From: Piezodorus guildinii
Taxonomy: Eukaryota; Arthropoda; Insecta; Hemiptera; Pentatomidae
NCBI GenBank assembly: GCA_023052935.1
Contig: CM041292.1
Location: 144,425,143-144,489,142 of the forward strand
DNA length: 64,000 nt
Reading direction: 5' to 3'
Positions 23,772 through 35,971 of the stretch are shown one piece after another. The notes below the pieces were generated by a model. That model saw nothing but the letters and a program-made list of their open reading frames with translations. It was not told the origin of the DNA and ran no database searches. Numbering within the stretch: the stretch's first letter is position 1; the number at the start of each line of letters is the position of its first letter. Made by a program: the position numbers and the translations under genes.

Positions 23772-24250
23772 TTACATAAAAAATATTGTTTTTTCCCGTT
23801 TCATATTTAGTCGGTTATCGCATTTGTCTAAGTTACATATTTACCTGTTTTTGATCAATACTAGCACGATCATATAGTTAACATTTTCTAATCTATAAAA
23901 TTAAATGGACATTTGAGAAGAAAAATTTAAAATATCGGCATTTACGCCCTGCCAGACTATTTCAATCAGAATGAAACCTACATTATATTAATGCTTATTT
24001 TATTTCACATCGGCATAGCGAGTTTAATCAAAATCTTTACAGCTGTTTTTGAGAAAATCCTAAAAAAAGAGCAAAATGCTTGGTGTAAAGTAGCACATAA
24101 TGTCAGTCGATTTTAGTAAAAACGTTGCTGTAACATCTCAGATATATACGCTTTTAAAATATGAAATTTTGGTTTCGCACACACACAAACACGCGCGCAT
24201 ATTTGTATTTTCGTTGAATACTGGAATTCGAATATTTTCACGCAATTCAT
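23772..24250 (+). repeat. Family A repeat, 5'-truncated third copy
   Basis: Begins in the middle of the family (tatttacctgtttttgatca) right after the preceding hairpin, and ends near the gaattcgaatattttcacg block without the terminal hairpin. A short CA run is at 24178-24200. Confidence 0.8.
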
Positions 24251-24720
24251 TACGACTTGTTTTCCATGAATATTGCCCATGGGTCATTGAAAGTTTATGA
24301 CTGATGAGTGGACTGTATTTAAGAGATGGTTTTGAATATTTATAGCTTATTTTAACAATGTTTGATATTTATTTGGTTCATAATAATAGAAAATGAAAGA
24401 TGGATAGATAAAGGCAGTTTGGCTTGAATTTCTTACTAATTTTGAATATGTTGCATGATTTTGCTCTTACTCCTGGCCCATCATTCTCCCTGCTCATTCA
24501 TATTTGTGCTTCTACTGATACATTAAAATGTCGTAGACAGTCCTTGCCTTAGAACTTCACTCTTAACTTAACTGCACTCTTTTCATGACTTGGGTCACAT
24601 TTTATCTCACTTACTGGAACTTATTTGCCAAAAAAATCGAGGGTCCAAAATAGTGGAGCCTCCCAATTAGAATTCATAGTAAATTTACCTGGTTAATTAT
24701 ATCCTTTTCAAGGAATATCC
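24251..24720. other. AT-rich intergenic DNA
   Basis: Nothing recognised between two family A remnants. Confidence 0.4.
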
Positions 24721-24724
24721 TTGA

Positions 24725-24785
24725 ACAGTAATACTTTCACTTACTATATATTTCATATATACATAGATAAGTGAAAGTAAAAAGC
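24725..24785 (+). repeat. Family A 3' terminal hairpin fragment
   Basis: Only the end remains: caatactttc-like then cttactatatatttcatata and aagtgaaagtaaaaa. It shows the longer form of the hairpin in which a TTTCATATA spacer separates the palindromic arms. Confidence 0.7.
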
Positions 24786-24859
24786 ATTCTAGGAAGCTAT
24801 CACATTCGTAATAAACATTTTTACTTATATTCTGAGAAACACACTCTTCACACTTTTGG

Positions 24860-25110
24860 CGAAATCTTCAATTATAATCCTGACTCGGTAAACCTCATTT
24901 GACTAAGCATTGAAGAAGACGGGCCGACATCTGGCCTTCCTCCCCCGGCAGAAGTGTAGGATGAGAGAGGCCCCTCAGATCCTACTTCCCTTAAGACAAC
25001 AACAATCAAGCATTCATCCATCAAGTGGCCCGCTAACAATCTAATCCACCAATCCTTTCCTTTGTCTTGTAGAAGGCGCTGTCTTCCCAACCTCCATTAA
25101 ATTTCAAACC
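24860..25110. other. GC-richer unassigned insert between family A copies
   Basis: About 250 bp of clearly higher GC. The minus strand is open from 25090 to 24872 (72 codons), but the product has no recognised domain. It may be part of an unrecognised repeat, or an exon. No function is assigned. Confidence 0.25.
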
Positions 25111-25224
25111 CACAGTCTCTTCAAGCACAAAGCTATTACGTACTGGCTTTTAAACATTTAGAGACGAATAAATTTTAGATTAAACAATATTCGTTATTTC
25201 AAAAAATTTTAACACATTAATTTT

Positions 25225-26035
25225 TAGTTTACCTTACCTATATATGAAATATTGCGGTCGTGAAATTTTCAAATTCGAGTTTTCACCGGAATTCCATGTT
25301 TAGGGTTCCCATAGTACATATGACCCAAAGTCCCACAAAAAGGTTTGTGTATGGGAGTGCGAGGTAGGACCAGCGCAACACTATGAGTCGTACGAAACTG
25401 AAATTTCATATTTAAGACATTTACACGCCAGAGATGTTACAGCAATTTTTTTATAAAAATCAGCTGACCAAAAGAACCACTTTATACTATCCTTTTTGCA
25501 CCTACTTATGATTTTCTTAAAATTCTACAACCATTTTGATTAAACTCGTTGTATCGATGAAACATTGGACGGGCTTTAATATCATGTAGGTTTCATTCTT
25601 ATTGAATTAGGTTATCAGGTTTTAAATACCGACATTTCAAAATTTCTTTCCCTAAAGTACTTTATATTTTGTAGTTTTTATGAAATTGGCCATATCATCT
25701 GATTAGCATTTCTAAAGAACAGATAAATATATAGTTAAACGAATTCGATATCCAACTAAAGGAGAAAACTGCAAAAATATTCTTGTTATACATACATTTT
25801 TTTGTTTTAACTTTATATACATGTATTATATACCGTTGGAATTCTAAATATTTTAGACAAATATTATCTTATAGATGCTAATGTAAAAATTAACTGATAA
25901 AACACATGTTTATAAAAAAATCCAATGTAAATAGTTCTTTAACTATTTATTTTCGTGTCTAAATTTGTTAAAAATTCATAAATTCATATAAATAACAGAG
26001 GTAAGAGAAAGTCGTGTGGTGCGCTTAAAAGATAT
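25225..26035 (-). repeat. Family A repeat, near full length
   Basis: On the minus strand it begins near 26030 (cacacgactttctcttacctc-like) and ends with the hairpin region at 25225-25245. Moderately diverged from the 22-24 kb copies. The GT/CA block is reduced to gtttgtgtatgggagtg. Confidence 0.8.
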
Positions 26036-26690
26036 AAAAAAGAATTTTATTTCTTCTTAAATACGGCTCTAACGATTGTGATTAAACTCGCTATATTGAT
26101 GTAAAATTTAATGGGCTTTAATATGTTGTAGGTTTCCTTCTGATTGAAATAGTCTGACAGAGCTCAAATGCCGATATTTTAAATTTTCTTTTTCTAATGT
26201 ACCTTTAATTTTGTTAATTTAAAAAAAAAAAAAGTCACATAATCTTGTTAGCATTGATAAATAACAGCTAAGTATGCAAGTTGTACGAATTTGATAGCCA
26301 ACTAAAGGAGAAAAAAGCAACCATATTTTTTCATACTATCATTATGTTTTTCAGCAAAAAAAAACAAAAAAAAAACAGTAATATAGATGTATAATATACT
26401 GTAGGAAAGCTAAAGATTTTAGAAAACAATTTTATCTTATAAACGAAATTGTAAAAGTCAACGGAGAGAGATCAAAAACCGATAAAACTAACTAATTGTC
26501 ATAGATAATAATATAATAAGTAATATTATCGATATATTAATTTAATAAAACACATGTTTCCAATGAAACCCAATGTAATTGATTTTTTAACAATTTATTT
26601 TTATATATCAATGTATTTAATCTTTTTTTTAATGATTTTAACAACGGAGATAAGAGAAAGTCGTGTGTTGCGCGCACCAGATTTTTCTTC
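26036..26690 (-). repeat. Family A repeat, lacking the 3' end
   Basis: Directly adjoins the preceding minus-strand copy. The 5' signature lies at 26655-26690 (gcgcgcaccagattttt on the plus strand). Its 3' end stops in the block corresponding to cgatttt/ctaacgatt. Head-to-tail order on the minus strand mirrors the plus-strand array at 22-24 kb. Confidence 0.8.
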
Positions 26691-29600
26691 ATGTAATAAT
26701 TTGACGTATTGAAGAGCATTATGGAAGTACGCTATGAAAATATAATAAAAAAATAAATATGGAGCAGATATTTGAGACTTTGGTTTCCATAAGGTACTAA
26801 AGGACATTTTTTCTAAAAGGTTTTTTTAAATATTTTTATTCTAGTGGTTTATTTTTATTTAAATGCGTCATCTGATTTTATCTTAAAACAAAAATCCATT
26901 AAAACATGTTCTTATTTTTTATTAAATTATTAATCTATGATAATTCTAATATCATCTTAATTCTACGTTTCTAGCCTTATCACTGTGCCTTATATTCAGG
27001 TGAAATGCTTGAATCACTAATTATATGTTTATATTTATCATTTTTTTTTATTTTTTTTTATACATAATCATCTAATATTTTTTCAAAACATTTTCTTTTA
27101 ATTTTACCTGTACTACAATTTTTTTTCAATATCACCTTTATCTCATATTTTACATTTAGAGGTTTAGATCGAAACATTTTAAGATATTATAATAATTATT
27201 TATTGATTTATAATTTAATAAATAAGAAAAGCAATCCTAAAGATTTAAATAATATATATTTAACTATCCCAATTAGAAAATGAAAATAGCTATAGTATTT
27301 GTACATTAGCCTTTATTAATTAATATATGTCCTTCGAATTGAATATAATATTTTCAAAGTTTAGTAGTTATCTAAAATTACACAGCATGAGTACAGAAAT
27401 AAAAATACGGGTATACATTACTGGGACAACTTCGTCGTGAACCTTACACAATTTCAGATATCAAGGAGTGCATTGCTTAACTTGTAGATTAAATAACTAG
27501 TTGCAATGTATAAACTTTAGATACTTAAATTGTGGAGAGAAACTTGTTATAACTACGTAAAGTAGAACGTCGATGAAGCAGTTGATTACGGCAAAAAAGA
27601 AAGAGGTACAAAGAAAAAAGTAGTTATTAAGGAAAGAAAAAAAGCTTTTCTTCCAACTGACTATATCTTTGTCATTTTTTCCTTACTTTAAAAGATGTCT
27701 AGTAACGAAAAATGTCTTTTGCAATTCCCCTTTCTGTTATTAATATTTCGAATGAGTTCACTTCGCTCTATCATATATATATTAAGAAGTTAGTTCATAG
27801 CATTATGCGAAAATATTTTCTTTTGTTGTTCATCGCATTTTTTGGCCATACAGGGTTATAGTGACGGTAGGAGACATATGTCAGCTTTAAAAGGCTATAT
27901 ACTATGAGGAAAACATGGGAGGCAACTAGAACTAGGAATTGACTGGTTTTGAGTACGAGAGATAAAAAATTGATTTACGATAGATATGGTTTGACAGAAA
28001 ATTTATTATAGGTGTTTATGGGTTTATAGAATTGTCCAGGATGATATGAAACATGGTAGTAGATTTGAGTGGAAACAGAGATCAGACCATTATGGATTTA
28101 GTTTTTTGTAGTTTAGAGTCAGCCTATTAATGATTGGTCAGGCACTTATTATTTTGATGTATTTTTGAATTTTCAAAGTGATATCAAAGATGTTTTTTAA
28201 GAACACTTTCAAGATACTAGGAACGAGTAGCAAGAAAGGATTGAAGGGCACTAGAAAACAGTGAGAGAAGTTTTTTAAAATGCATATAATGGTCGACGGA
28301 GAAACGGATCAAAGGCACCGAGTAACGAACTGGTCATAATGATACCATCTTTAGTAATCAGGTTTCTGTAAACGCGTGTTAACCCACTCGGCCACCCGAG
28401 TAACTGTCTATCTGCTTATGGATTGTCTATCTGTTGATTTAATATAACAATGTATGTAACCTTAGACACGATGGTTGCCATTTACCGAGTTCCCAATTTA
28501 ATAATACGATAATTTATATAATTTTTTTATGGCATTGTACTAGGATAAGTATTTTTCATAAACTCATCATTAAATCACCGAAGAGGAAAATAAACCGAAT
28601 ACGTTTCCTCCATATTTATTTCCCGCGGCTGGTCCGTGATTGTTCTTCCAGTAAAAGGATATGGCCGGTTGGTGGAGAGATATGTCCTCGAGAACGAATA
28701 TCGGGCCAAGGGGAGGATAAATAAGTCTACTCGGTCCATTTAAGCAAACAGCTTCCGCTCTCGGTCGATGGGACGCCTTTAACCCTAAAGTGTTTCTTTT
28801 TCATTCCCCTTATAAATAACTGTTTATTTTTAATCTATCAATTTTTCTACTTGCATTCAGTTCGCCAAGGGGCTTCTATATAATACAATATCCAAATAGA
28901 TGCAGCTGATGTAAAAAGTCACACCCTTTAACTTGAGTATGTTTCCTGTGCTCTATTTTTTCCCAGTATTTTTCAAAATGAGATGTTTGAAATTTCTTAT
29001 CTCTTAGCATGACAGCCTCTATAATAAAGAAAGATAATATTCTTCATACACCAACAACGTTCAATATTTCCTTGTTACTAGAATACTCTTGTCAAATGCT
29101 TTTTCATTTCTGAATAATTATGTTGTTCTTGGCAGAATAACGTTATTCTAGCATTTCTTTTTATGGATTTAGGTTAAATCATGTTTAAATTGAATTAAAA
29201 CTATCAATGAATAATTTTCATAACTGATATCTGATATATTTGTACCATTGACGCAAATAAACAGTAAGGACAAACTTATTGATTGTGTGTTCCTAGGTAG
29301 CAGGCATTCATCAGGAGGGCGTGTCTAAGCATTTGGATGAATTGGAAATATAATATTGTTTTGTTTACTCGCAAAAGTAAAGAAGAATTTAATCAAATAG
29401 ATTAAATTAACTTAAGTTTCTATTCTTCTAAGTTTTTTCTTGTTTGAAAACAGAAAAAAATTATTTGATATCTATAATCTTGAAGAATATGGGGCGTTTG
29501 GAAATTCCTCCCGCTTCTCAAAAGATATGGAATATCAAGATATAGCATTTCTAAGTCAATAGTAACCTTTTCCAATTTAAATGCAATATTGTAACCCTCT

Positions 29601-30110
29601 TTTTATTTATTGATTAAGTGCTCTATTTTATATTATATTAAAAATAATTAATTTAATTAAAATGATTGCTTTTGATAGAATTTTTGTTTGAATATTTTTT
29701 GTTTTTTTTCGTTTTTAATATAATTGATGTTAGTTTATTGTTAATTTTTAAAACGTCTCTATATACTGTCATTCCTAATCGGATAAAGTCACAGAAGGAG
29801 ACCTAAACTTTTCCTTTCCAGGTTTAATTATAATACGGATCTTTAACGAGAATCTAACATCGCACAGTATCGGGGAAATAAAGTATAAAAGATATAAATG
29901 AAAGAGATATTATGTCAGAAAATTCGTTTGCCAGATTTCATTAATGTAATTTTGACTTCAATGATGCTCTACCGTCTGTAAATCCTTTATGTTTTTTCTG
30001 TTTATTTTTAAGTATCTGAGATTCACTTCTTATAAGATGTAATTATCCCTATGATGTTTATCCTGTTTGTAATATGTCAACTATATATGCTAACTCTTGA
30101 TGGAACTAGC
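26691..30110. other. Gene-free intergenic DNA with a GC-richer patch
   Basis: No gene recognised over about 3.4 kb. A tRNA-like A box (tggccgagtgggttaa) lies on the minus strand at about 28380-28400 without a B box, probably a SINE remnant. At 28570-28800 a GC-richer patch has no open frame. The rest is AT-rich. Confidence 0.4.
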
Positions 30111-30111
30111 A

Positions 30112-30266
30112 TAGTAGGGGTACTCACTACTTTAGCTATAGCATGCTATTTGTGCTATTGTGCTAAACCCATTAATTTTATACAGGAAATAACTGTAGAA
30201 ACCCGACGGGTTCAGCAAAATAACACAAATAGTATGCTATAGCAAACGTAGTGAGTACCCCTAGTA
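30112..30266. mobile_element. Foldback MITE
   Basis: About 60 bp at 30112-30174 (tagtaggggtactcactact, then a run with gcatgctatttgtg) pairs with 30208-30266 read in reverse (tagtgagtacccctagta). The spacer is about 33 bp. The arms have a few mismatches. This is the architecture of a miniature inverted-repeat element. No coding capacity. It lies about 100 bp before the mariner remnant, but its arms do not obviously match mariner ends. Confidence 0.8.
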
Positions 30267-30349
30267 TTGTGTTTGCTATTGCAATGTGAAGATGGATTCA
30301 TATACCATTCATTATCAGCATATTGTGTTGCATTATTTTACAAAACGTA

Positions 30350-31210
30350 ATTTTGCTGCAAAGGCTCATAGAAAACTTTCCGTGTTTATGGAGATGCCGT
30401 GGTAATGGCTCTCTTGTCAAAATTGGTTTGCCAAATCACATCAATGATGCTAAACGGTCTGGTGGCTGAGCAATCAATGATGCTCACGTGAAATTGAAAC
30501 GAGCAATGTTCAGGCCATTGTTGATCGAAATACCACCTAATCAGTGCTAGAGAGTGCAATGGCTCTCTTCCACAAGCGTAGAAAAACATTTACACAAGCT
30601 CGGCTATGCTTCCAGGCCCAATGTTTGGGTGCCTCACTCTCTAACTGAAGTCAACTTGGCAACACGCGTTTATGTTTGCGATTCACTACGGAAACTGCCA
30701 CAAGCACTTTTGAAAACTTTTGTGACAGGATATAAAAAAAAGAAAAGAAAAAATAAAAGGATATTTTATCAGAATATAGTCAATAGAAAATCTTGGAGAC
30801 CTAGTAGTGAGGCTCATAGAAGAATGCCAAAACCCAGGATTGCTTACAAAGAAGAAATGCTCTTCATATTCAAGGGAGTTATTTTCTATGAGCATGGCAA
30901 ATAGCTAATTAGGAATAGGACAAACAATTGGTTCAAACCTATAATGCTGACAATTAACCAAAATTGATCCATCAATTAAAAATAAAAGCCATGAACTTGC
31001 AAATCGGAAGAGTGTGGTGTTTTATCAAAACAATGCTAGGTTGTTCACTCGCAATAAATTATTAAGCCTTAGATGGGAGCTTTTGTCTTACCCTATCTAT
31101 TCACCAGACCTGGCTCCAAGTGACCACCACTTATTCTGGTCTCTGGAAAACTCCATGAAGGCAAAAAAAAAATTAAAAGGAAGAGAACATCAAAAACCAC
31201 TTAACATTTA
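30350..31210 (+). pseudogene. mariner-family transposase remnant
   Basis: Broken frames retain recognisable mariner blocks. An N-terminal HRKL.VYGDAVV-like segment is at 30367-30405, then a target-binding block near 30400-30480. EVNLATRVYVCDSL lies in the frame 30554-30904. Near the end, VFYQNNARLFTRNKL and YSPDLAPSDHHLFWSLENSM (31014-31160) match the HDNARPH and YSPDLAPSDYHLF signature regions, with the catalytic aspartate of the last motif retained (S-D-H) but HDNA altered to YQNNA. Stops and frameshifts separate the pieces. Terminal inverted repeats were not identified. An inactive copy. Confidence 0.85.
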
Positions 31211-31359
31211 ACATTAAACTCCAGGCATTATGCAGTTAGCGGAAAGATAAGAAAATGTCACACTCCAACATCAACACTACTTTTTTTGACACAGAGCGTG
31301 CCGATAAGCCTTAATAACTTAATGAATATAGAAAAACGGACTTTTTTTATTGGAAGTAA
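31211..31359. other. Mariner 3' flank
   Basis: Sequence just after the last transposase block. It may include the mariner terminal repeat but no partner was found. Confidence 0.3.
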
Positions 31360-31500
31360 TATAGCTTCAAAAAATGTTATGTAACAAAAATTATTCTCCA
31401 CAGAATTCTTGACTTTATAACTACCATCAAATTTTCGATCTGAGCAACACCAACAAATTAAGAGCTTATCAAACTGAGGGTGTAACAAAATGTTGCACAA
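31360..31500 (+). repeat. Family B repeat fragment
   Basis: Contains atgttatgtaacaaaaatta with ttctccac, and further on the block attttcgatctgagcaacac with tcaaactgaggg. The first block recurs in reverse at 55340-55370 and the second at 47480-47530. These three places define a short dispersed family whose full structure I cannot determine. Confidence 0.55.
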
Positions 31501-32193
31501 ACGAACGTTGAACAAGGTGAACGTACACTTATGTATGATAAAAGAGATAATATAATATATCTTCCAAGTTTTATAAGTTTCTTTTATCGATAATGAAGTT
31601 CATTGAAGTTGTAAGTCTGAATTTCAATTAGTGAGAAGGGCGGAGACGTTGGGAATTCTAGAGACAGATCATTGAGAACTTATAATAAAGGAACATCTAT
31701 CAATTAACAGTGGTTGCTTAGCTGTGTAGAACAATCGCCAAAGGCAGGGGAAATGCTCGGCTGGGCTGAATTAATCAGTTTAACGCTGAGCACGGCTCAA
31801 CTATTTATTGGGTCTTTTGTCTCAAGAGCTACTAACTCTCGTCTCCTGCCTTTATGGTCCGTCAAGGGGGAAGGAACTACATGTATTGTCATATTAATGT
31901 TTCTTTCACTAAGTTACAAAGGAGCACACAAAAAAAAATACCATTAAATGCATTAGCAAAATGTATAATTTATTATAACAATTTATTATTAAAATTGTCA
32001 ATGAATGAAGGTTTACATTATAAAACTTTAAGACCAATATGGAGTATACTATAAATTTAACTTTATATATATTTGTTTTTATGGCATTCTAGTCAGTCTA
32101 GTTCCAATGATCAATGGAGTCCGGGCATGTGATTGTTTTGTTAAATACAAATACGTTTTAGTTGCTGACGTTTGATTTAGCTAAGAATCATTA

Positions 32194-32195
<2 letters not shown>
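31501..32195. other. Intergenic DNA
   Basis: No gene recognised. An open frame at 31714-31947 is GC-richer than its surroundings, but its product has no recognisable domain. Confidence 0.35.

Positions 32196-32198
<3 letters not shown>

Positions 32199-32258
<60 letters not shown>
32199..32258. repeat. (TA)n microsatellite
   Basis: About 60 bp of uninterrupted TA. Confidence 0.95.
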
Positions 32259-32261
<3 letters not shown>

Positions 32262-32384
32262 GTTTTAAAGAGTCTTAAGGTTCAATCAATAAATATGCTA
32301 CTATTTATCAAGCCGACGTTTAGAGAATTTAGTGTTCTTATATTTATTTCAGATCAAAATAAGATAATATCCTACAGTAAATAT

Positions 32385-32605
32385 AGCCGTAGGTGGTCGT
32401 AGGATTTTTTAATGGGAGTAAAAAATCCTTATCTATGCCGCCATTCGGAGGGAACCTAAAACTTAGTCCCGAGCCTGTGCGATGTCAGGTACTCGGTAAA
32501 GATTCCTATTCTAATAAACACGGATAGGCAAAATTTACAACTTCCACTGTAGCATCGACTAATTAGCCACAGTATCATAAAGTGACCTTAAATAAACAAC
32601 AACAA
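32385..32605 (+). repeat. tRNA-derived SINE, family S2, copy 2 (5'-truncated)
   Basis: Begins in the body (ggtggtcgtaggattttt), lacks the tRNA-like head, and includes the core gtgcgatgtcaggtactcgg. Ends in an aaataaacaacaacaaa tail. Matches 16860-17080. Confidence 0.85.
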
Positions 32606-32829
32606 ATATAGTAAAATTTGTTAAGCTAAAGAAAAAACAAATTATCAAAACCAGCCCAGTATACGATGAAATACTCAGTACTTTCTAGAAATGATTTATT
32701 TATTATTATTCTGATCACAATTATTTGGAAACTCGTTTATCTCTGTTTAGTAAACTTCCTATTTGTACAATAAAAAGGTTCTTAAAGAGATAGATTCTTA
32801 CAGACCAACGGTTGTAGAATGAGGTGATT

Positions 32830-33640
32830 AAGATTTCGGTTTTGGGTATGCCGATGATCTGGTACTAGTAGGTGAAGACACGGAAACCATACAACTAAAT
32901 ACAAGTGTAATATACAATAGGACTCGAATTAAATACCAATAAGACGAAATATATGATTAGTAGTAGAAACGGTGTCGATCTTGGTGATATTGATATATCA
33001 GAGCATACTTTTGAACACGTAGAGAAATTCAGGTGTTTAGTTTCAATTAAAACTAGAAAAAATGAAATCCAGGAAGAAATAAAGTCCCGGTTAAAGGTGG
33101 GAAATTGCGTGTTATTACTCAGTTGCTAAGTTACTTAGTTCGCGGCTTCTATGTAAAATCTTAAAGGTTAGAATTTATAAAACAATTATTCTTCCAACGG
33201 TTCTTTACGGATGTGAAACGTGGCCGTTACTTTGAAGTATGAACAACGGACTTAAGGTTTTCGAAAATAAAGGTACTGCGTAAAATATTTGGTCCAAGAG
33301 AGATGAGGCCACTGGGAGTTTAGAAGGTTGCACAACGCGGAATTGCGGAACTTGTATCATGTGAAATAATTGAGCTGATTGCATCGCGGAGACTCAAATG
33401 GGCGAGTAAAGTTGTTGGGCTCGATGAGGAGCGGATTTCGAGAAAGTTGGTATTCGCTGTTCCGACTGGTAGGCATCCGAAAGGTAGGCCGAAGCGTCGA
33501 TGGTAGGTTTGCGTTAAGGCTGATCTCGGGGGCTTGGGTTTGAACGGCGAACATTGTAAGAGTCTGTGTAGGCGGGTTTTGGTGGTATCGGCATCGAACC
33601 TTCGGGTTCGCTAAGCCTATTATTATTATTATTATCTTTT
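32830..33640 (+). pseudogene. Non-LTR reverse transcriptase remnant (C-terminal part)
   Basis: Multiple frameshifts separate typical blocks: GYADDLVLVGEDTE with an intact ADD (about 32845), EHTFEHVEKFR, KSRLKVG, VRIYKTIILPTVLYGCETWPL (thumb, 33170-33230), VFENKVLRKIFGP-like (33255-33290), a degenerate IIELIASRRLKWASKV, TGRHPKGRPKRRW (33465-33510) and a C-terminus ending near 33615. The element closes with an ATT repeat (33621-33640). Clade not assigned. Heavily decayed. Confidence 0.8.
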
Positions 33641-34205
33641 TAGATATAAGAATCTATCGATTGATGTTCATATGATGATTAGATGATAACAACAGGTTGG
33701 CTTTTAAACTATTATAAAGGGCTCTTCTAGAAATACACTCCAAACGATGTAATATTGAAACTGTTTACAGTGGTTTAATAAATTATAAACAGAGTAGATG
33801 TGTTGTTTTATTTGACCTACACTCTAACTTCAGCGAAGGGGAATCAATATTTACATGACATCCGCCGGTTGCTACTTCTCTCTCGCGAACAAGAGAGGAA
33901 TCGATGTGAATGTACATCTCATCTAACAAAATATGAAAGTTATTTTTAAAAAGTCGCCTTTTATTGCAAAGGAGTTTGCATAACATAACCTAAAATTTAT
34001 ATATTGATCAGTATACAAGAAGAACTATCACTTAACATAATACATTATTATACTCAATATATTTAATATTGTACTTAGTATAAAATAATGGAGTGAGTTT
34101 GGAGAACTAACTCTTGTAGTTTGAAACTCAGGTTACCTGGGGGTTATAAATAAAGTATATATATGAATAAAATTGGAGGCTAATGTCTACTTCACCACTC
34201 TTTTA
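33641..34205. other. AT-rich intergenic DNA
   Basis: No gene recognised. Confidence 0.4.
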
Positions 34206-34351
34206 TTGAAAAAATTCGCACTATGTTTCGGCTACAATGCCATCTTCAGGTGCAATAGAACAAATTATATTTAATGTGAGTAGCTGCTTTCAAGTCAAAG
34301 CCTCAGACAAGCTCAGCATTGTAGCCGAAACGTTAGTGCGAATTTTTTCAA
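34206..34351. repeat. Inverted pair of Penelope-type hammerhead-like ends
   Basis: The arm 34206-34240 is the near-exact inverse of 34316-34351 (gaattttttcaa outer part, gcattgtagccgaaac inner part). On the minus strand the left arm extends into gcacctgaagatggcattgt and gccgaaacatagtgc. This contains ctgaaga and gaaa, the conserved hammerhead ribozyme core boxes, with gcac/gtgc as a flanking stem and ggc/gcc as an inner stem. Such motifs occur in the terminal repeats of Penelope-like retroelements. No Penelope reverse transcriptase is present. Confidence 0.5.
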
Positions 34352-34574
34352 TATATACATATCAAGTTGAGATTTTATTATAATAAAGTATGTTTTTTTT
34401 ACTCAAAGACATTACATTTTTGTAGCTTAAAAGTTTCTCTCGTTTTTCGCAAGCTTTGAAGAATTTCAGTATAAATGCATGCATGCATTTTGGAAGAAAT
34501 CTAAGAACCTTCTTATCTAATCAATTCAATGTTACAATAGAAAAAAAAAGCTTTTTCTTTTTTTTTATATATTT

Positions 34575-35425
34575 TATAAAAAAAAATCTGCGCAACACAC
34601 GACATTCACATACCTCCATTGTTAATATCAATTTAAGAGATTTTATATAAATTTAGAGATGAAAATAAATTTTTAAAGAATTAATTAAAATGACACAAGT
34701 GTTTTATTAAATACTCTATTATATTATCATCTATCGAAATCAGTTAGTTTTTTCGGCTTTTCATCGCTCTCCGTTAAATTTTACAATTTTGTGTATGTAT
34801 GTAAATAATATGTTTTCTATAATATTAAGGTTTCCAAAGGTATATGATACATCTTTCACAATTGTTTTATGGTTGAAATATTGCAAAACAATTTTTTTTC
34901 GCTCTTTTTATCCTTTAATTAGTTATCAAATTCGTTCAACTTCTATATTTAGCTGTTTTTTTTTAGCGATGTTAATCAGAGGATATGGTTAATTTTATGA
35001 AATCTACAAAATTAAAGGTACTTTAGAATATGCGAATTCAAATATCGGCAATTTAAGCCCTATCAAAGCATTTCAATCAGAATGAAACCTACATAATATT
35101 AAAGCCCATTACATTATACATCGATTTAAGGAGTTAAATCATAATCGCTGGAGCCGTTTTTGAAAAAATCGCGAAAAAGTGCGAAATGTATGGTATGAAG
35201 TGGCTCTTCTGGTCAGCTGAATTAAATGAAAAAGTTGCTGTAACATCTCGGGCGTATGGTTGTCTTAAACATGAAATTTCAGTTTTATACGACTTTTCTT
35301 CAAACACACACACACACACACAGACCTTTTTGCGGGACTCAGGGGTTCCTAAAATGTGTATTTTAGTCCAGTTTTCACCGGAATCCGAAAATTTTCACGT
35401 CCACAATACTTTCCCTTACTAATGT
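34575..35425 (+). repeat. Family A repeat, near full length
   Basis: From tctgcgcaacacacgacatt to caatactttcccttact, with the internal CA microsatellite at 35304-35321. The 3' hairpin is cut after its first arm. Confidence 0.85.
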
Positions 35426-35960
35426 CCGAATGAAAACCATATTATTCTATGAATAAACTTCATAATCAAATAGAGTTGGCTTTAATTCAGGATAATAATG
35501 AATTGCTTGGACGCCTTTTAGGCAGTCATCCTGATAAAGCCTTAACATTTAGGCCAAAACGACGGTACACAAAACTTCTCCAATCAAATTTAATAAATTT
35601 TAAAATATCCTGAAAATAACGTGAACAGCAGAAGAGAAATTTAAATGAAAAATATTTCATTTATTATTTGGTAGGTCATCCATTACATTTCCTACAAGTT
35701 AATATTTCACAAACTATAAAATAATAGATATGGTGCTACCTTCACCAGCTCATTAAAGTATCTTGGATGCAGAATCCAAGGCTCAATAAATAGGAAAATA
35801 CATATTATCAACACATAATATCTTACTTAGCAGTATCCTATAACAGTGATAACAACTGCGTCACTATACTGATACATATACACACTACTAATTCATAATA
35901 AATTTGTTTCATGAACAATATGTTTCACTAATTCATGTTCCAGCCTGTAGTCCACGAAGC
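35426..35960. other. AT-rich DNA with a degenerate Penelope-type motif
   Basis: At 35530-35565 the plus strand reads cctgataaagcc, then ggccaaaacgacgg, a damaged version of the hammerhead-like motif seen at 57845-57890. Otherwise nothing recognised. Confidence 0.4.
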
Positions 35961-35971
35961 ATCCCAAACCA

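Noticed and set aside
28370..28410. tRNA-Leu-like sequence on the minus strand
   Set aside because: Only an A box is present and no B box follows; at best a SINE remnant.
31714..32054. Two overlapping frames as a host exon
   Set aside because: GC-richer than the flanks, but no domain, no convincing splice sites and no shared motif; left as unassigned.
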